From assembly GCA_963712765.1 (NCBI GenBank), contig CAVQIX010000004.1, positions 248,001 through 312,000 of the forward strand: DNA of 64,000 bases, in the 5' to 3' direction. Origin of the DNA: CAXMST01 sp963712765 (lineage in GTDB: Bacteria; Actinomycetota; Thermoleophilia; Solirubrobacterales; 70-9). The position numbers and the translations under genes were made by a program. The notes below the pieces were generated by a model. The model was not told the DNA's origin, did no database searches, and worked only from the letters and a program-made list of their open reading frames with translations. Position 1 is the first letter of the stretch. Every line of letters begins with the position of its first letter. Positions 33,306 through 41,399 of the stretch are shown here, in pieces.

Positions 33306-34553
33306 TCAGAGCCTGACGAGGTTGGCGGACTCGATCCCCCGGGTGACGCCGCGGAAGTCGACGAGCAGCGCAGCCTGCTCGATCAGGGCGAGGTGGTCGA
33401 CCTCGGGATGAGCGGTGATGATCGCGACCACATCCGCCGCCTCCACGGCGTCGGTGAGCGGGCTGCTGGCGAGCCCCATCTCAGGGAGCTCGGAAACATG
33501 TGGATCGTGGTAGCTGACCTCGGCGCCGTGCGCGCGCAGGTGGCGGATGATCTTCAGCGCTGGGGCCTCACGGAGATCGGCGACCCCGGCCTTGTAGGCG
33601 ACGCCGACGATGAGGACCTTGGAGCCGTTGACCGCCTTGCCGACGCCGTTGAGGGCGCGTTCGATCTTGCCTACGCAGAACAGGGGATGGGACTGGTTGA
33701 CCTTGCCGGCAAGCTCGACGAACTCGGTATAGAAGTCGTGCTCGCGGGCCTTGAAGGCGAGGTAGAAGGGGTCGATCGGCAGGCAGTGACCGCCCATCCC
33801 AGGCCCCGGTTCGAAGCGCATGAAGCCGAACGGCTTCGTCGCTGCAGCGTCGACGACCTCCCAGATGTCGATCCCGAGCCGATCGGTCAGCTGAGAGAGC
33901 TCGTTGACGAGTGCGATGTTGACCGATCGGAAGATGTTCTCCAGCAGCTTCGTCAGCTCCGCCGCCTCGGGGCTCGAGACCTTGACCACCTCATCGCAGA
34001 TCAGTTCGTAGACCTCGGCCGCGCGATCGGCGCAGGCGGGAGTGATCCCGCCAACCACCTTTGGGGTGTTGGCGACCGTGTGATCGGAGCGGCCCGGATC
34101 GATCCGCTCGGGCGAGTAGGCGAGATGGAAGTCGTCACCCGCCTTGAGCCCGGATTCCTCCAGCAACGGCTGCAGGTGATCGCGGGTCGTGCCGGGGTAG
34201 GTGGTCGACTCGAGGACCACCGTCTGGCCCTCGGTCAGGACCCCGGCCAGCGTCCGGCCGGAGCTGGTGATGTAGCTGAGGTCGGGCTCCCGCTGGTTGG
34301 CGAGAGGGGTAGGGACGCAGATCAGGAGCGCGTCGCAGCGCGCGAGCGCCGCCGGGTCGGTGGTCGGCTCGAAGCTGTCCCCGAGCGAGGCGAGGGAGCT
34401 CGAGGGCACATCCTCGATGTCGCTCTTGCCTGAGGCCATCAGCTCCAGCCGGCGTCCATCGGTGTCGTAGCCGACGACCGAGTGGCCGGCCTCGGCGAAG
34501 GCGACGGCGAGCGGCAGGCCCACGTATCCGAGTCCGATGATTCCAATCCTCAT
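33306..34553 (-). CDS. Nucleotide-sugar dehydrogenase (UDP-glucose/UDP-ManNAc type)
   Basis: A 415-aa NAD-dependent enzyme that oxidises the C6 alcohol of a UDP-sugar to the uronate. GLGYVGLP (7-14) binds NAD, K202 in AELTKLLEN and the thioester-forming C257 in GGHCLPIDP are the catalytic residues, and the C-terminal domain has KVLIVGVAYKAGVADLREAPALKI. Which sugar is used cannot be told. TAGACT lies 7 nt before the ATG. It likely feeds surface polysaccharide together with the dTDP-rhamnose genes elsewhere in the window. Confidence 0.93.
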   Translation of the reverse strand: MRIGIIGLGYVGLPLAVAFAEAGHSVVGYDTDGRRLELMASGKSDIEDVPSSSLASLGDSFEPTTDPAALARCDALLICVPTPLANQREPDLSYITSSGRTLAGVLTEGQTVVLESTTYPGTTRDHLQPLLEESGLKAGDDFHLAYSPERIDPGRSDHTVANTPKVVGGITPACADRAAEVYELICDEVVKVSSPEAAELTKLLENIFRSVNIALVNELSQLTDRLGIDIWEVVDAAATKPFGFMRFEPGPGMGGHCLPIDPFYLAFKAREHDFYTEFVELAGKVNQSHPLFCVGKIERALNGVGKAVNGSKVLIVGVAYKAGVADLREAPALKIIRHLRAHGAEVSYHDPHVSELPEMGLASSPLTDAVEAADVVAIITAHPEVDHLALIEQAALLVDFRGVTRGIESANLVRL

Positions 34554-34560
34554 CGGCGCC

Positions 34561-34566
34561 AGTCTA
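34561..34566 (-). promoter_or_regulatory. -10 hexamer TAGACT (nucleotide-sugar dehydrogenase)
   Basis: Seven nt before the ATG. Confidence 0.4.
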
Positions 34567-34609
34567 GGTGGCGACCAGGGCAGCCGCGCTGCCCGATAGG
34601 GTGCGGACG

Positions 34610-34711
34610 ATGCAGCGGCTACTTCTCCCGGCCAGGATCGGCCTCGACGCCGTCCGTCACCTCACCTGGTATCTGAACCACCAGGCCAACCGCTCCGGCC
34701 CCCACACCTAA
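34610..34711 (+). CDS. Possible 33-aa leaderless small ORF
   Basis: A frame encoding MQRLLLPARIGLDAVRHL followed by 15 more residues, ending GPHT. It is not recognised. What supports it is a TAGGGT hexamer exactly 7 nt before the ATG, the arrangement seen before many real starts here, and the fact that it fills the gap between the dehydrogenase and tRNA-Lys. It could equally be noise. Confidence 0.35.
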   Translation: MQRLLLPARIGLDAVRHLTWYLNHQANRSGPHT

Positions 34712-34739
34712 CGCTCCGTTCACCCCCCTCCGACGATGA

Positions 34740-34812
34740 TGGGCCATGAAGGACTCGAACCTTCAACCTTGAGATTAAGAGTCTCCTGCTCTGCCAGTTG
34801 AGCTAATGGCCC
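34740..34812 (-). tRNA. tRNA-Lys (CTT)
   Basis: Minus-strand cloverleaf: acceptor GGGCCAT/ATGGCCC, D-arm AGCTCAACTGGCAGAGC, anticodon stem GAGA/TCTC with loop CTCTTAA (anticodon CTT), and T-arm AAGGTTCGAGTCCTT. Discriminator A; CCA not encoded. Confidence 0.96.
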
Positions 34813-34866
34813 GCCGGGCATGGTAACGGCCGGGGCGTCGTGGACGAGTTCGCCGGCCGGGCCGGG

Positions 34867-35667
34867 TCAGGGGGTGGCGCCCTGATCGGCCGCTCCGCCT
34901 GAGGTGCCGCCGAGGCCGCCGAGGGGGTTCTCGAAATCCTGCTGGTCGGTCTTCGCCCCTGAGAGCTGACGCTGAACGATCTTGCCCTGTCGCTTGGCGC
35001 TGTCGAGCTGGGTCTCGAGCTGCTGCTTGCTCGCCTCGTCGACCTCCTTGAGCGCCTCTTTCGAGGCCTCGTCGCCGAGCTTGGTGTCGCCGGCGAAGTA
35101 GGCCGCGTTGGCAAGCTGCAGATAGCTGTTCGGGCTCGGGCGCTGGTCGGCGATCACCTCGGCGGTCGTCACCGCTCCCTCCAACGTGCGCTGGATCAGG
35201 ACCGGGTCGTTGCGGGCGAAGGCGAGATTCCCGTAGGCCTGGAGGACGAGGGTGGCGATCGCAGGATCGGCTTTCCCCTTGTTGGCCTCCAGATACCTCT
35301 CCCAGGCGTCAACTGAGGCATCGAAGCTGTTGATCGAGTCCTCGGTCAAGACCTGCCCACCGGTATCCGCGTCGATCTCGAGTTGCTGCTGCCCCTTCAG
35401 GTACTGGTAGCGCGCGAGCGCGGCGAGCGCCTCGGGGTTCTCGGGGTTTGCGGCGAGCGCGTTCTCGGCCTGTTCGATGTCGGAGTCGAACTGGTCGCCG
35501 CCTCCGCCACCGGCGGAATTGTCGCTCAATCCGAGCGCGTCGCCGAGCCCGCCGGGGGCATCACCGCCGATCCCAAAGAAGACGAGGCTGCCGCCCAACA
35601 GCAGCGCCAGGAAAACGTAGATGACCTGGATGAAGCGCTTCCGCCTGCCGCGGATATCGAAGAGCAT
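34867..35667 (-). CDS. Membrane-anchored TPR-type protein
   Basis: A 266-aa protein with one N-terminal transmembrane helix (VIYVFLALLLGGSLVFFGIG, about residues 15-34) and a Gly-rich linker, followed by helical TPR-like repeats (IEQAENALAANPENPEALAALARYQYLKG; YLQLANAAYFAGDTKLGDEAS) and a Gly-rich tail. The repeat region faces the outside and probably binds protein partners. TAGTCT is 7 nt before the ATG. It lies directly upstream of tRNA-Lys and downstream of tatC (53 nt), on the same strand. Confidence 0.78.
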   Translation of the reverse strand: MLFDIRGRRKRFIQVIYVFLALLLGGSLVFFGIGGDAPGGLGDALGLSDNSAGGGGGDQFDSDIEQAENALAANPENPEALAALARYQYLKGQQQLEIDADTGGQVLTEDSINSFDASVDAWERYLEANKGKADPAIATLVLQAYGNLAFARNDPVLIQRTLEGAVTTAEVIADQRPSPNSYLQLANAAYFAGDTKLGDEASKEALKEVDEASKQQLETQLDSAKRQGKIVQRQLSGAKTDQQDFENPLGGLGGTSGGAADQGATP

Positions 35668-35674
35668 AGGGCCC

Positions 35675-35680
35675 AGACTA
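35675..35680 (-). promoter_or_regulatory. -10 hexamer TAGTCT (TPR-type gene)
   Basis: Seven nt before the ATG. Confidence 0.4.
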
Positions 35681-35719
35681 GAGGATCGTTGTGGTCCGCC
35701 GAGCGCGTCCGGAGCGCCG

Positions 35720-36481
35720 TCAGCTCTCGGTCGCGGCGAGCTCCGTGGCGCTGTCGGCGGCGCGGCCGAAGACCCTTGCGAGGATGATGCTGAGCTCGAA
35801 CAGCAGTACCAACGGCACCATCGAGATCAGCATTGTCACCGGGTCGGTCCCAGGCAGCAGCATCGCCAGTACCGCGATCACCAGCACCGCGTAGCGCCGG
35901 TTGGCCGCGAGCTGATCGGGAGTGATGATTCCCAAGCGGGTGACGGCAAGGACGCCGACCGGGATCTGGAAGAGCACCCCGACCGAGATCAGGGAGAGCG
36001 CGAAGAAGCTGTAGTACTCGCGTGCCCGGACCTGGATGTTGAACTCGTCGGAGTTGAAGTTGAGGAGGAAGTTGATCGCCGCGGGTGTGACGACGAAGTA
36101 GGCGAAGAGGACGCCGGCGATGAACAGGACGGGGACCATCAGCAGCAGCGGAAAGACGACTCGCCTCTCCCCCGGGGTGAAGGCCGGCAGGACGAAGGCG
36201 TAGAGCTGGTACAGGATCACCGGCAGCGAGACCAGGATCGCGCCGTAGAGAGAGAGCGTGATCGTGGTCAGGAACGGCTCGGCGGGCGAGAAGGTGAGCG
36301 GCTCGAAGCCGCCCGGGAGCGGCCCGTTGGCGATCTCGAGCAGGAGGTGGTTCTGCCAGAAGCAGAACGCCGCGGCCACCAAGAGGACGGCGACCGAGAT
36401 CACGATCCGGGTCCGGAGCTCGTCGAGGTGCTCGACCAGCGTCAGCCGGTCATCGAAATCAGCCGCCTTGATCCGGGCCAT
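35720..36481 (-). CDS. tatC: Sec-independent protein translocase TatC
   Basis: Core of the twin-arginine translocase, binding RR signal peptides, 253 aa with six membrane helices. The N-terminal LTLVEHLDELRTRI and the FEPLTFSPAEPFLTTI region are conserved TatC segments, with AFVLPAFTPGERR and VGVLFQIPVGVLA later. It follows tatA by 45 nt on the same strand. The Rieske protein near 42 kb, with an RRKVF motif, is a likely client. No tatB is seen; many Gram-positives do without it. Confidence 0.95.
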   Translation of the reverse strand: MARIKAADFDDRLTLVEHLDELRTRIVISVAVLLVAAAFCFWQNHLLLEIANGPLPGGFEPLTFSPAEPFLTTITLSLYGAILVSLPVILYQLYAFVLPAFTPGERRVVFPLLLMVPVLFIAGVLFAYFVVTPAAINFLLNFNSDEFNIQVRAREYYSFFALSLISVGVLFQIPVGVLAVTRLGIITPDQLAANRRYAVLVIAVLAMLLPGTDPVTMLISMVPLVLLFELSIILARVFGRAADSATELAATES

Positions 36482-36526
36482 TCTTCAGCCCCCGCCGACC
36501 GTGACGGCCGACGTCAGCTCGCACAT

Positions 36527-36760
36527 CTAGATCGTGCGTTGGCCCGCCGGCTCGTTTTCGGGTTCTTCGACGCCGTTCTCGATCTCGGGCGGATCGTCGT
36601 CGCGATCGTCGTCGTCGTCGTGATCGCCACTGATCGATTCCTTGAACTCGCGCATCCCGCGGCCCAGGGACTTGCCGAGCTCGGGCAGCCTCTTGGGGCC
36701 GAAGATCACCAGCGCGATGATCAGAACGATCGCCAACTCAAGTGGTCCGACATTTGGCAT
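36527..36760 (-). CDS. tatA: Twin-arginine translocase subunit TatA
   Basis: A 77-aa TatA. The N-terminal helix LELAIVLIIALVIFG, the FGPKRLPELG hinge, and the amphipathic helix KSLGRGMREFKESI are classical, followed by an acidic Asp/Glu-rich tail. TACCAT 6 nt before the ATG suggests a short or absent leader. The longer frame upstream is a shadow overlapping dcd. Confidence 0.95.
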   Translation of the reverse strand: MPNVGPLELAIVLIIALVIFGPKRLPELGKSLGRGMREFKESISGDHDDDDDRDDDPPEIENGVEEPENEPAGQRTI

Positions 36761-36766
36761 GGACCC

Positions 36767-36772
36767 ATGGTA
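36767..36772 (-). promoter_or_regulatory. -10 hexamer TACCAT (tatA)
   Basis: Six nt before the tatA ATG. Confidence 0.35.
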
Positions 36773-36816
36773 GCGCCGCCGGTAGCCCGAACCGCGAAGA
36801 GATCCCTTTCTGGCTG

Positions 36817-36822
36817 TAGGCT
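36817..36822 (+). promoter_or_regulatory. -10 hexamer TAGGCT (dcd)
   Basis: Eight nt before the dcd GTG, divergent from the tatA element. Confidence 0.4.
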
Positions 36823-36830
36823 CCCGGCCC

Positions 36831-37406
36831 GTGATCCTGTCCGACAAGTCGATCGCCGAGGAGCTGGAGGAGGGCGGCATTCTGATCGAGCCGCTCGGCG
36901 AAGCGGCGATGCAGCCGTCCTCGGTCGACCTGCGGGTCGACCGCTACTTCCGCGTCTTCCGCAACGACACCACGCCCTTCATCGATCCCAAGCAGGCCCA
37001 GGAGGATCTGACCGAGCTGGTCGAGGTCGCCGACGAGGGGGCTTTCATCCTCCATCCCGGCGAGTTCGTCCTCGGCTCGACCCTCGAGCGGGTCGCGCTC
37101 GGCGACGACCTCGTCGCGCGACTGGAGGGCAAGTCGTCGCTCGGGCGGCTCGGCCTCCTGATCCACAGCACCGCCGGCTTCGTCGACGCCGGCTGGGACG
37201 GCCATCTGACCCTGGAGCTCTCCAACGTGGCCAACCTGCCGATCGCGATCTACCCGGGGATGAAGATTGGCCAGATCTCATTCCTGCGTATGACGAGCGC
37301 CGCCGAGACGCCCTACGGCAGCTCCAGTGCCGGCTCGAAGTACAAGGGCCAGACGGGCCCGACGCCCTCGCGCTATTACCTCAATTTCGACGAGAACCGC
37401 GGCTGA
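36831..37406 (+). CDS. dcd: dCTP deaminase (dUMP/dUTP-forming)
   Basis: A 191-aa nucleotide enzyme that deaminates dCTP and in actinobacterial relatives can also remove diphosphate to give dUMP. MILSDKSIAEEL, QPSSVDLRVD, GKSSLGRLGLL, HSTAGFVDAGWDGHLTLEL and GSKYKGQTGPTPSR are the conserved trimer active-site segments. The GTG start follows TAGGCT by 8 nt. Divergent from tatA. Confidence 0.95.
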   Translation: MILSDKSIAEELEEGGILIEPLGEAAMQPSSVDLRVDRYFRVFRNDTTPFIDPKQAQEDLTELVEVADEGAFILHPGEFVLGSTLERVALGDDLVARLEGKSSLGRLGLLIHSTAGFVDAGWDGHLTLELSNVANLPIAIYPGMKIGQISFLRMTSAAETPYGSSSAGSKYKGQTGPTPSRYYLNFDENRG

Positions 37407-37450
37407 AGCGGTTCCGGCGGCCGGTCGGCGCTTGCGCCGCGACGAGCCCG

Positions 37451-37468
37451 TCTGGACGCCCGTCCAGA
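37451..37468 (+). terminator. Hairpin after dcd
   Basis: TCTGGAC-GCCC-GTCCAGA, a perfect 7-bp stem with a tetraloop, 45 nt after the dcd stop. No T-run follows. Confidence 0.4.
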
Positions 37469-37529
37469 AAGCCCATCATGCCTCCCCTCGTGACTGCTCG
37501 TGCCCGATACGGGAGCTCAGAGACAGCAG

Positions 37530-37922
37530 ATGCCAGACCCTCGCAGACACCGGAACCGCTATCGCGTGCCCTCTCGGGCCGGTGCGCCAAAACCCCTACC
37601 CACCGATCCTGATCTCCTCGCGCGCAGTAACGAGGACCTCCACGTCTGTCCCGAGTGCTGCTCGGAGATGGTCCAGCCACAGCAGTGGGCGCCGGTCGAC
37701 ATGCGCCGCTGGCGCGTCGTCCTCCGCTGTCCTGAATGCCGCTGGCAGGACGCGGGCGTCTTCACCCAGCACGTTCTCGACCGCTTCGACGCGATCCTCG
37801 ACGAGGGTGCAGCTGCCCTGCTGGCCGATCTCGACACCCTCGAGAGGGCCAACATGGAGGAGCACGCGAGCAGGTTCATCACCGCGCTGACCAGCAACCA
37901 GATTCTCCCCGAGGACTTCTAG
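37530..37922 (+). CDS. Zinc-ribbon-like hypothetical protein
   Basis: A 130-aa protein not recognised as a named family. The first 30 residues are basic and disordered-looking. CPECC and LRCPECRW form two CPEC-type knuckles 29 residues apart, resembling a four-Cys zinc ribbon, followed by a helical C-terminus (VLDRFDAILDEGAAALLADLD, then ERANMEEHASRFITAL). The ATG was chosen; a GTG 30 nt upstream in frame is possible. It is the last gene before a strong bidirectional hairpin. Confidence 0.65.
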   Translation: MPDPRRHRNRYRVPSRAGAPKPLPTDPDLLARSNEDLHVCPECCSEMVQPQQWAPVDMRRWRVVLRCPECRWQDAGVFTQHVLDRFDAILDEGAAALLADLDTLERANMEEHASRFITALTSNQILPEDF

Positions 37923-37970
37923 CCGGCTTCCGCCCCACACCCAAGTCCGGAGCTCTCCTGGCTCTGGGCA

Positions 37971-38009
37971 CCTATGGCCCCGAGACCAACCTTCCTACGG
38001 GGCCATAGG
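37971..38009. terminator. 12-bp inverted repeat, bidirectional terminator candidate
   Basis: Perfect arms CCTATGGCCCCG and CGGGGCCATAGG with a 15-nt loop, centred between the convergent zinc-ribbon and polyprenyl synthase genes, about 50 nt after the first and 32 nt after the second. The position suggests that it ends transcription from both sides. Confidence 0.65.
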
Positions 38010-38040
38010 CATTTCAGGGCCGGAACGCTGGGCCGACGGC

Positions 38041-39018
38041 TCAGGAGTAGCGCTCGACGACCCCGTCGGCGACCAGCGCGAACAGGCGGAGCTCCGCCCC
38101 CGGTATCCGCGCTTCGGCCAGCCTGCGTTTGGCCTCCTCGACCCGCGCCCGCGCCTCGAGTCGGACCTCCTCGGTGGCGCCGGTGGCGACGATCAGGTCG
38201 CAGACGGCCTCGGCCTCGGCGGGGTCGATCGTGCGAAGGTCGCAAGCCCGCAGCTCCGTCTCTTTGTCCCGGGCGCGGATGTACGGAAGCGTCACCGTGC
38301 CGTCGAGAAGATCGGTCCCGCGCGCCTTCCCGGTGCGCTCCGGCGGACCGACGACATCGAGGACGTCGTCGAGAAGCTGAAAGGCGAGGCCGATCTCACG
38401 CCCGAAGTCGGCGAGAGCGGCCTGAACCTCGGGACCGCGGTCGGTGCCGATCACGCATGCGCATTCGAACAGAGCGGCCGTCTTCAGCCGGCAGCGTGCG
38501 AGGTAGCGATCCGCTCCGACGTCGGTGTCGAAGGCATCTTCGCGCTGGGCGAGCTCCCCTCGGGCGAGCGCGACCGAGGCCTGCGCGAGCTCCGCGACCT
38601 GACGCTCCATCCCCTGCTCGGTGAGCTCGGCAAATGCCCTGGAGAAGAGCAGGTCGCCGACGGCCAGGGCGCGATCACGACCGGAGGTCGCAACCACGGT
38701 CGGTCTCCCCCGCCTCAATGGCGCCGCGTCGAGAACGTCGTCGTGAACCAGGGTCGCCATGTGGACGAGCTCGACCGCGGTCGCCGCCCGCAGCGCCTGC
38801 CCTCCCGCCTCCCGGCCGGCGCAGAGAAGGACCAGGAGCGGGCGCATGCGTTTGCCGCCGGCGCTCAGGGTCGTCTCCGCATCGGTCGCCAGCGGGCCGC
38901 CGACGGCGGCGACGATTCGCCGCAGCCGGCCCTCGACCTCGGCCAGGCGCGCCGGCAACCAGGCCCCGGCGAGATCTGTTACCGCGGTGACCGGCTCGGG
39001 AATCGCCGCGCCGGTCAT
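38041..39018 (-). CDS. Polyprenyl diphosphate synthase (menaquinone side chain, HepT/IspB-like)
   Basis: A 325-aa trans-prenyltransferase that extends allylic diphosphates with IPP. The first Asp-rich motif is HDDVLD (D93, D94, D97), the second LLDDVLD (D217, D218, D221), with GGKRMRP and GRPT between them. The position straight after menG is that of hepT in the hepS-menG-hepT order of firmicutes, which argues for the menaquinone side chain. Its ATG overlaps the menG stop by one base (TGATG). Chain length cannot be told. Confidence 0.9.
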   Translation of the reverse strand: MTGAAIPEPVTAVTDLAGAWLPARLAEVEGRLRRIVAAVGGPLATDAETTLSAGGKRMRPLLVLLCAGREAGGQALRAATAVELVHMATLVHDDVLDAAPLRRGRPTVVATSGRDRALAVGDLLFSRAFAELTEQGMERQVAELAQASVALARGELAQREDAFDTDVGADRYLARCRLKTAALFECACVIGTDRGPEVQAALADFGREIGLAFQLLDDVLDVVGPPERTGKARGTDLLDGTVTLPYIRARDKETELRACDLRTIDPAEAEAVCDLIVATGATEEVRLEARARVEEAKRRLAEARIPGAELRLFALVADGVVERYS

Positions 39019-39779
39019 CACGCCGTCAAGCCGGGCTTGGTCGCCGAGTGGATCGCGATGATGCCGCCTGCGAGGACCGTCCAGCGGATCTCGGCGAGCC
39101 CCACCGCGTCCATCCGCTCGGCGAGGCCCCGCGGAAGCGGGAAGCGCTTGACCGACTCGGGGAGATACGCATAGGCCTCCCCCTCGCCGGCGACCGTTCC
39201 CAGCAGGGGCACGAGGCGGTCGAACCACAGCGAGAAGAAGGTCGACAGCGGCGGGCGCTGGGGCTGGGTGATCTCAAGGATGACCAGACGTCCGCCGGGC
39301 CTGATCACCCGCGCCAGCTCCGCGAGCCCGGCGTCGAGGTCGGCGAGGTTGCGGACACCGAAGCCAACGGTGACGGCGTCGAACTCGGCGTCGCCGTAGG
39401 GCAGATCGAGAGCGTCGGCCCACTCGAACATCGGCGCGCCGCTCCCGGCCGGTGAGGAGGCCTTCTCGCGAGCGAGATCGAGCATCCGCTCCGAGAAGTC
39501 GGAGCCGACCACCCGCCCGCTCTCTCCGACCCGCCGTTGCAGCTCGAAGGCAAGGTCCCCGGTCCCGGTGCAGACGTCCAGCGCGGAGTCGCCGGGGCCG
39601 AGGCGGGTCTGGTCGACGGCCCGCTGTCTCCAGCGGTGGTGCATACCGGCCGTCATCGCCGAGTTCATCAGGTCATAGACCCCGGCGATGCGATCGAACA
39701 TCCCGCGGACCTGGCCCGCGAACTGCTCGGAATCACGCGAAGGCTTCGCAGCGGTGCCGGTATCGGTCTCGACGCTCAT
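39018..39779 (-). CDS. menG: Demethylmenaquinone methyltransferase
   Basis: A 253-aa UbiE/MenG-type methyltransferase, the last step of menaquinone synthesis. VRGMFDRIAGVYDLMNSAMTAGMHHRWR is the UbiE N-terminal block (about residues 25-52), LDVCTGTGDLA is the SAM motif I, and VTVGFGVRNLADL and PGGRLVILEI follow. The ATG was preferred; an in-frame GTG 21 nt upstream is possible. It lies 34 nt after qcrC and one base from the prenyl synthase. Confidence 0.93.
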   Translation of the reverse strand: MSVETDTGTAAKPSRDSEQFAGQVRGMFDRIAGVYDLMNSAMTAGMHHRWRQRAVDQTRLGPGDSALDVCTGTGDLAFELQRRVGESGRVVGSDFSERMLDLAREKASSPAGSGAPMFEWADALDLPYGDAEFDAVTVGFGVRNLADLDAGLAELARVIRPGGRLVILEITQPQRPPLSTFFSLWFDRLVPLLGTVAGEGEAYAYLPESVKRFPLPRGLAERMDAVGLAEIRWTVLAGGIIAIHSATKPGLTA

Positions 39780-39813
39780 CGGCTCCAGCGCGGCGGGCAC
39801 GGCCCGCCGACCG

Positions 39814-40542
39814 TCACTCTTCCGCGAACTCTTCGCCGTTGAGGCCGGCGAGGAATTCGACCATATCGTCGAACTTCTCGGGATCCGACTCCCGCAGGGC
39901 CGTGTAAGAAGGCATGATTCCCGGACCGACGATCAGCGAGCGCTCGATCGCCACCTGTGGGAGCTTCGAGCCGATCTCGGTCAGGTCCGGCCCGAGGTTG
40001 CCGCCCGTCACGCCGAACTTGTGGCAGGCCGTACAGCCGGATTGCTCCACGACCTGCTTGCCCGCCAGTGTCTGCGGATTCGTCGCGAGCTCGATCTCGT
40101 TCGGGTTGCCGGCCTCGGCGCCGAGGAAGGTGAGGACCGCCATCGAGGCGATCGTGAGGATCCCGGCGGTGGTCGCGATCGGGCGCTTCAGGGGGTTGCG
40201 TTCGGGGCCGCGGTCGTAGAACGGCAGCAGGACGAGTAGCACTATTGCGATCGTCGGGACGCCGATCGTCGCTAGCGGGACCAGCTCGGGCGGCTTGATC
40301 ACGCGCAGGAGCTCGAAGAGGAAGAAGAAGTACCACTCGGGCCGGGGAACGTAGGTGGTGGTGGTCGGGTCGGCCTTCGGACCCTGCTCGGCGCCGAGGA
40401 AGATCGCCATTACCGCGATCACGATGACGACGACCAGGGCCATCACCGAGTCCTTCATCACCGCGTAGGGGAAGAACGGCTTGCCCTTCTTCTTGAACAC
40501 CTCGTATTCGCGGAGGTACTGCTCCTTCTCGTGACGATCCAC
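39814..40542 (-). CDS. qcrC: Menaquinol-cytochrome c reductase subunit IV-cytochrome c fusion
   Basis: A 242-aa fusion of a b6f-type subunit IV with a monoheme cytochrome c. The N-terminal part has the quinol-site PEWY motif (68-71) in VPRPEWYFFFLFELLR and three membrane helices; the C-terminal domain has the heme site C170xxC173H174 and a likely Met210 ligand in IMPSYTAL. This matches QcrC of Bacillus-type bc complexes. It accepts electrons from the Rieske centre and passes them on. It begins 3 nt after qcrB. Confidence 0.93.
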   Translation of the reverse strand: MDRHEKEQYLREYEVFKKKGKPFFPYAVMKDSVMALVVVIVIAVMAIFLGAEQGPKADPTTTTYVPRPEWYFFFLFELLRVIKPPELVPLATIGVPTIAIVLLVLLPFYDRGPERNPLKRPIATTAGILTIASMAVLTFLGAEAGNPNEIELATNPQTLAGKQVVEQSGCTACHKFGVTGGNLGPDLTEIGSKLPQVAIERSLIVGPGIMPSYTALRESDPEKFDDMVEFLAGLNGEEFAEE

Positions 40543-40545
40543 GGG

Positions 40546-41382
40546 CTAGACCTCCTCCGCCCGGGAGGCCTTCGGCTTGCGGTCCATCTTCAGCCACGGG
40601 GGAGCCGTGGTCCCGAGCTTGGCGACCAGGTAGAGGTGCGCCCCGATCAGGGCGATGATCGCTCCGGGCACCATCATCATGTGGATCGCGTAGAAGCGCG
40701 ACAGCGTCGTCGCCCCGAACTCCGGGCCGGCTCGGAGGAAGTCCGAGAGGTACGGCCCGGCGATCGGTGCGGTGCCGTTGATGTTGACGCCGACGATCGT
40801 CGCCCAGTAGGAGCGGTTGTCGAAGGGCAGCAGGTATCCGGTGAAGCCCATCACCATGGTCAGGATCAGCAGCACGACGCCGATGATCCAGTTCAGCTCG
40901 CGCGGATACTTGTAGGCGCCGAAGAAGAAGGTCCGCGCCATGTGGACGAAGACGAGGATGACCATCACCGAGGCTCCCCACTTGTGCATGCCACGCACGA
41001 ACTCGCCCATGAAGACTTCGTTGGTCAGATAGGTGATCGAGTCATAGGCCTCGATCGTCGAGGGCGTGTAATACATCGCCAGGAAGACACCGGTGATCGC
41101 CTGGACGACGAAGGCGAACAGGGTTGCGGAGCCGAGCGTGTAGAACCAGTTGGTGCCCTTCGGCACCTTGCGGTACAGGGCGCCGGTGAGGAAGCTGGAG
41201 GCGCCGCTACGCTCGTCCATCCAGCCGACGAGATCTGCCGGGGCCTCCTTGGCCGCCTCGACCGTGGGCGAGGCGCCGTTGCCGTTGCCGTTCTCGCCGG
41301 GCTTACCCGGACGTCGCAGAGGCGGTGGGAGCAGCTTCGTTAGCCGGCTCGGGTTGTCTTCTGGTGTCTTGGTGTCAGCCAT
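40546..41382 (-). CDS. qcrB: Menaquinol-cytochrome c reductase cytochrome b6-type subunit
   Basis: A 278-aa di-heme cytochrome b with a ~50-residue soluble N-terminal extension. Heme ligands are H133/H234 and H147/H249; the 14- and 15-residue spacings are those of cytochrome b6 rather than mitochondrial-type cytochrome b. The split b6/subunit IV arrangement agrees. At the position of the b6 cysteine that holds heme c(i), the sequence reads WFYTLGS with Thr82 instead of Cys. It lies 17 nt after qcrA and 3 nt before qcrC. Confidence 0.95.
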   Translation of the reverse strand: MADTKTPEDNPSRLTKLLPPPLRRPGKPGENGNGNGASPTVEAAKEAPADLVGWMDERSGASSFLTGALYRKVPKGTNWFYTLGSATLFAFVVQAITGVFLAMYYTPSTIEAYDSITYLTNEVFMGEFVRGMHKWGASVMVILVFVHMARTFFFGAYKYPRELNWIIGVVLLILTMVMGFTGYLLPFDNRSYWATIVGVNINGTAPIAGPYLSDFLRAGPEFGATTLSRFYAIHMMMVPGAIIALIGAHLYLVAKLGTTAPPWLKMDRKPKASRAEEV

Positions 41383-41399
41383 TCAGTGATGCTCCGCGG

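Noticed and set aside
34864..34875. Third match to the ACCCCCTGAC word on the minus strand
   Set aside because: It is the end of the TPR-type gene (Thr-Pro-stop), and no CGTTG lies 16 nt downstream.
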